Notes under the pieces: generated by a model
What the model saw: only the letters and a program-made list of their open reading frames with translations
Told to the model about the DNA's origin: nothing
The model's database searches: none
Virus record (IMG/VR): IMGVR_UViG_3300034068_000319
Location: 1 to 43,222 of that record
Source of the DNA: a virus
Reading direction: 5' to 3' (one strand)
DNA length: 43,222 nucleotides
Made by a program: the position numbers and the translations under genes
In this document: in pieces, positions 43,222 through 43,222 of the stretch
Layout of the letters: the number at the start of each line of letters is the position of its first letter
How positions within the stretch are numbered: the first letter of the stretch is position 1

Positions 43222-43222
43222 C

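Overview
The window is one end of a large, AT-rich double-stranded DNA phage genome whose host is very probably an actinobacterium. The evidence is a WhiB-type iron-sulfur regulator, an actinobacterial zinc ribbon of the DUF7455 type, a gp88-like protein, matches to the CRP/GlxR operator consensus (TGTGA-N6-TCACA), and many leaderless messages in which the start codon lies exactly 7 nt after the -10 box. The low GC and the TTATCCACA-type DnaA boxes would fit a small freshwater actinobacterium (acI/Nanopelagicales-like), but that is inference. The terminase large subunit runs off the right edge, so the window is phage DNA and not chromosome.

Region 1 (about 1-9335, + strand) is packed with small early-type genes of unknown function, many overlapping by ATGA or TAATG. 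It also holds a gp88-like protein, a DUF932 protein and tRNA-Asp. Four consecutive single genes (2907, 3504, 4064, 4713) share an unusual promoter with a TGTCAG box 11 nt before the -10. Highly structured intergenic RNA and a four-copy hairpin lie among them.

Region 2 (about 9336-10285) is mostly non-coding. It has tandem CAAACCTT iterons, a near-consensus promoter with no gene behind it, and three DnaA-box-like sites, so it is the best candidate for a replication origin.

Region 3 (10285-22328, mostly +) begins with micro-proteins (several zinc ribbons) and a small HNH nuclease. It continues with a luciferase-like monooxygenase, a GIY-YIG-like nuclease, two sulfotransferase-like proteins on + and one on -, and four tRNAs (Glu, Met, Gly, Arg). 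Its right end has a JmjC/cupin oxygenase, Hsp20, a CDGSH iron-sulfur protein behind a structured leader, two class I methyltransferases, two prolyl-hydroxylase-like 2OG-Fe(II) oxygenases and an SGNH-hydrolase-like protein. A strong bidirectional terminator (22341-22372) closes it.

Region 4 (22379-43222, all -) is the opposing gene set. Reading right to left (direction of transcription) it has terminase, two secreted Ala/Thr-rich surface proteins, two small holin-like membrane proteins, an RsmI-like methylase, an Ntn hydrolase, a secreted subtilisin and tRNA-Asn. Then come a DUF6065-like pair, a glycosyltransferase, two more 2OG oxygenases, a NodU/TobZ carbamoyltransferase, a CHAP endolysin, two DUF2061 proteins, an APS-kinase/NMNAT-like fusion, another oxygenase, a thermonuclease, a thioredoxin, WhiB and XapX/holin-like membrane proteins.

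Taken together the cargo looks like an unusually rich chemical tailoring kit: PAPS supply plus sulfotransferases, carbamoylation, glycosylation, methylation and six oxygenases. Its targets may be cell-surface or virion glycans or proteins. No CRISPR array, insertion sequence, retron or diversity-generating element was seen.
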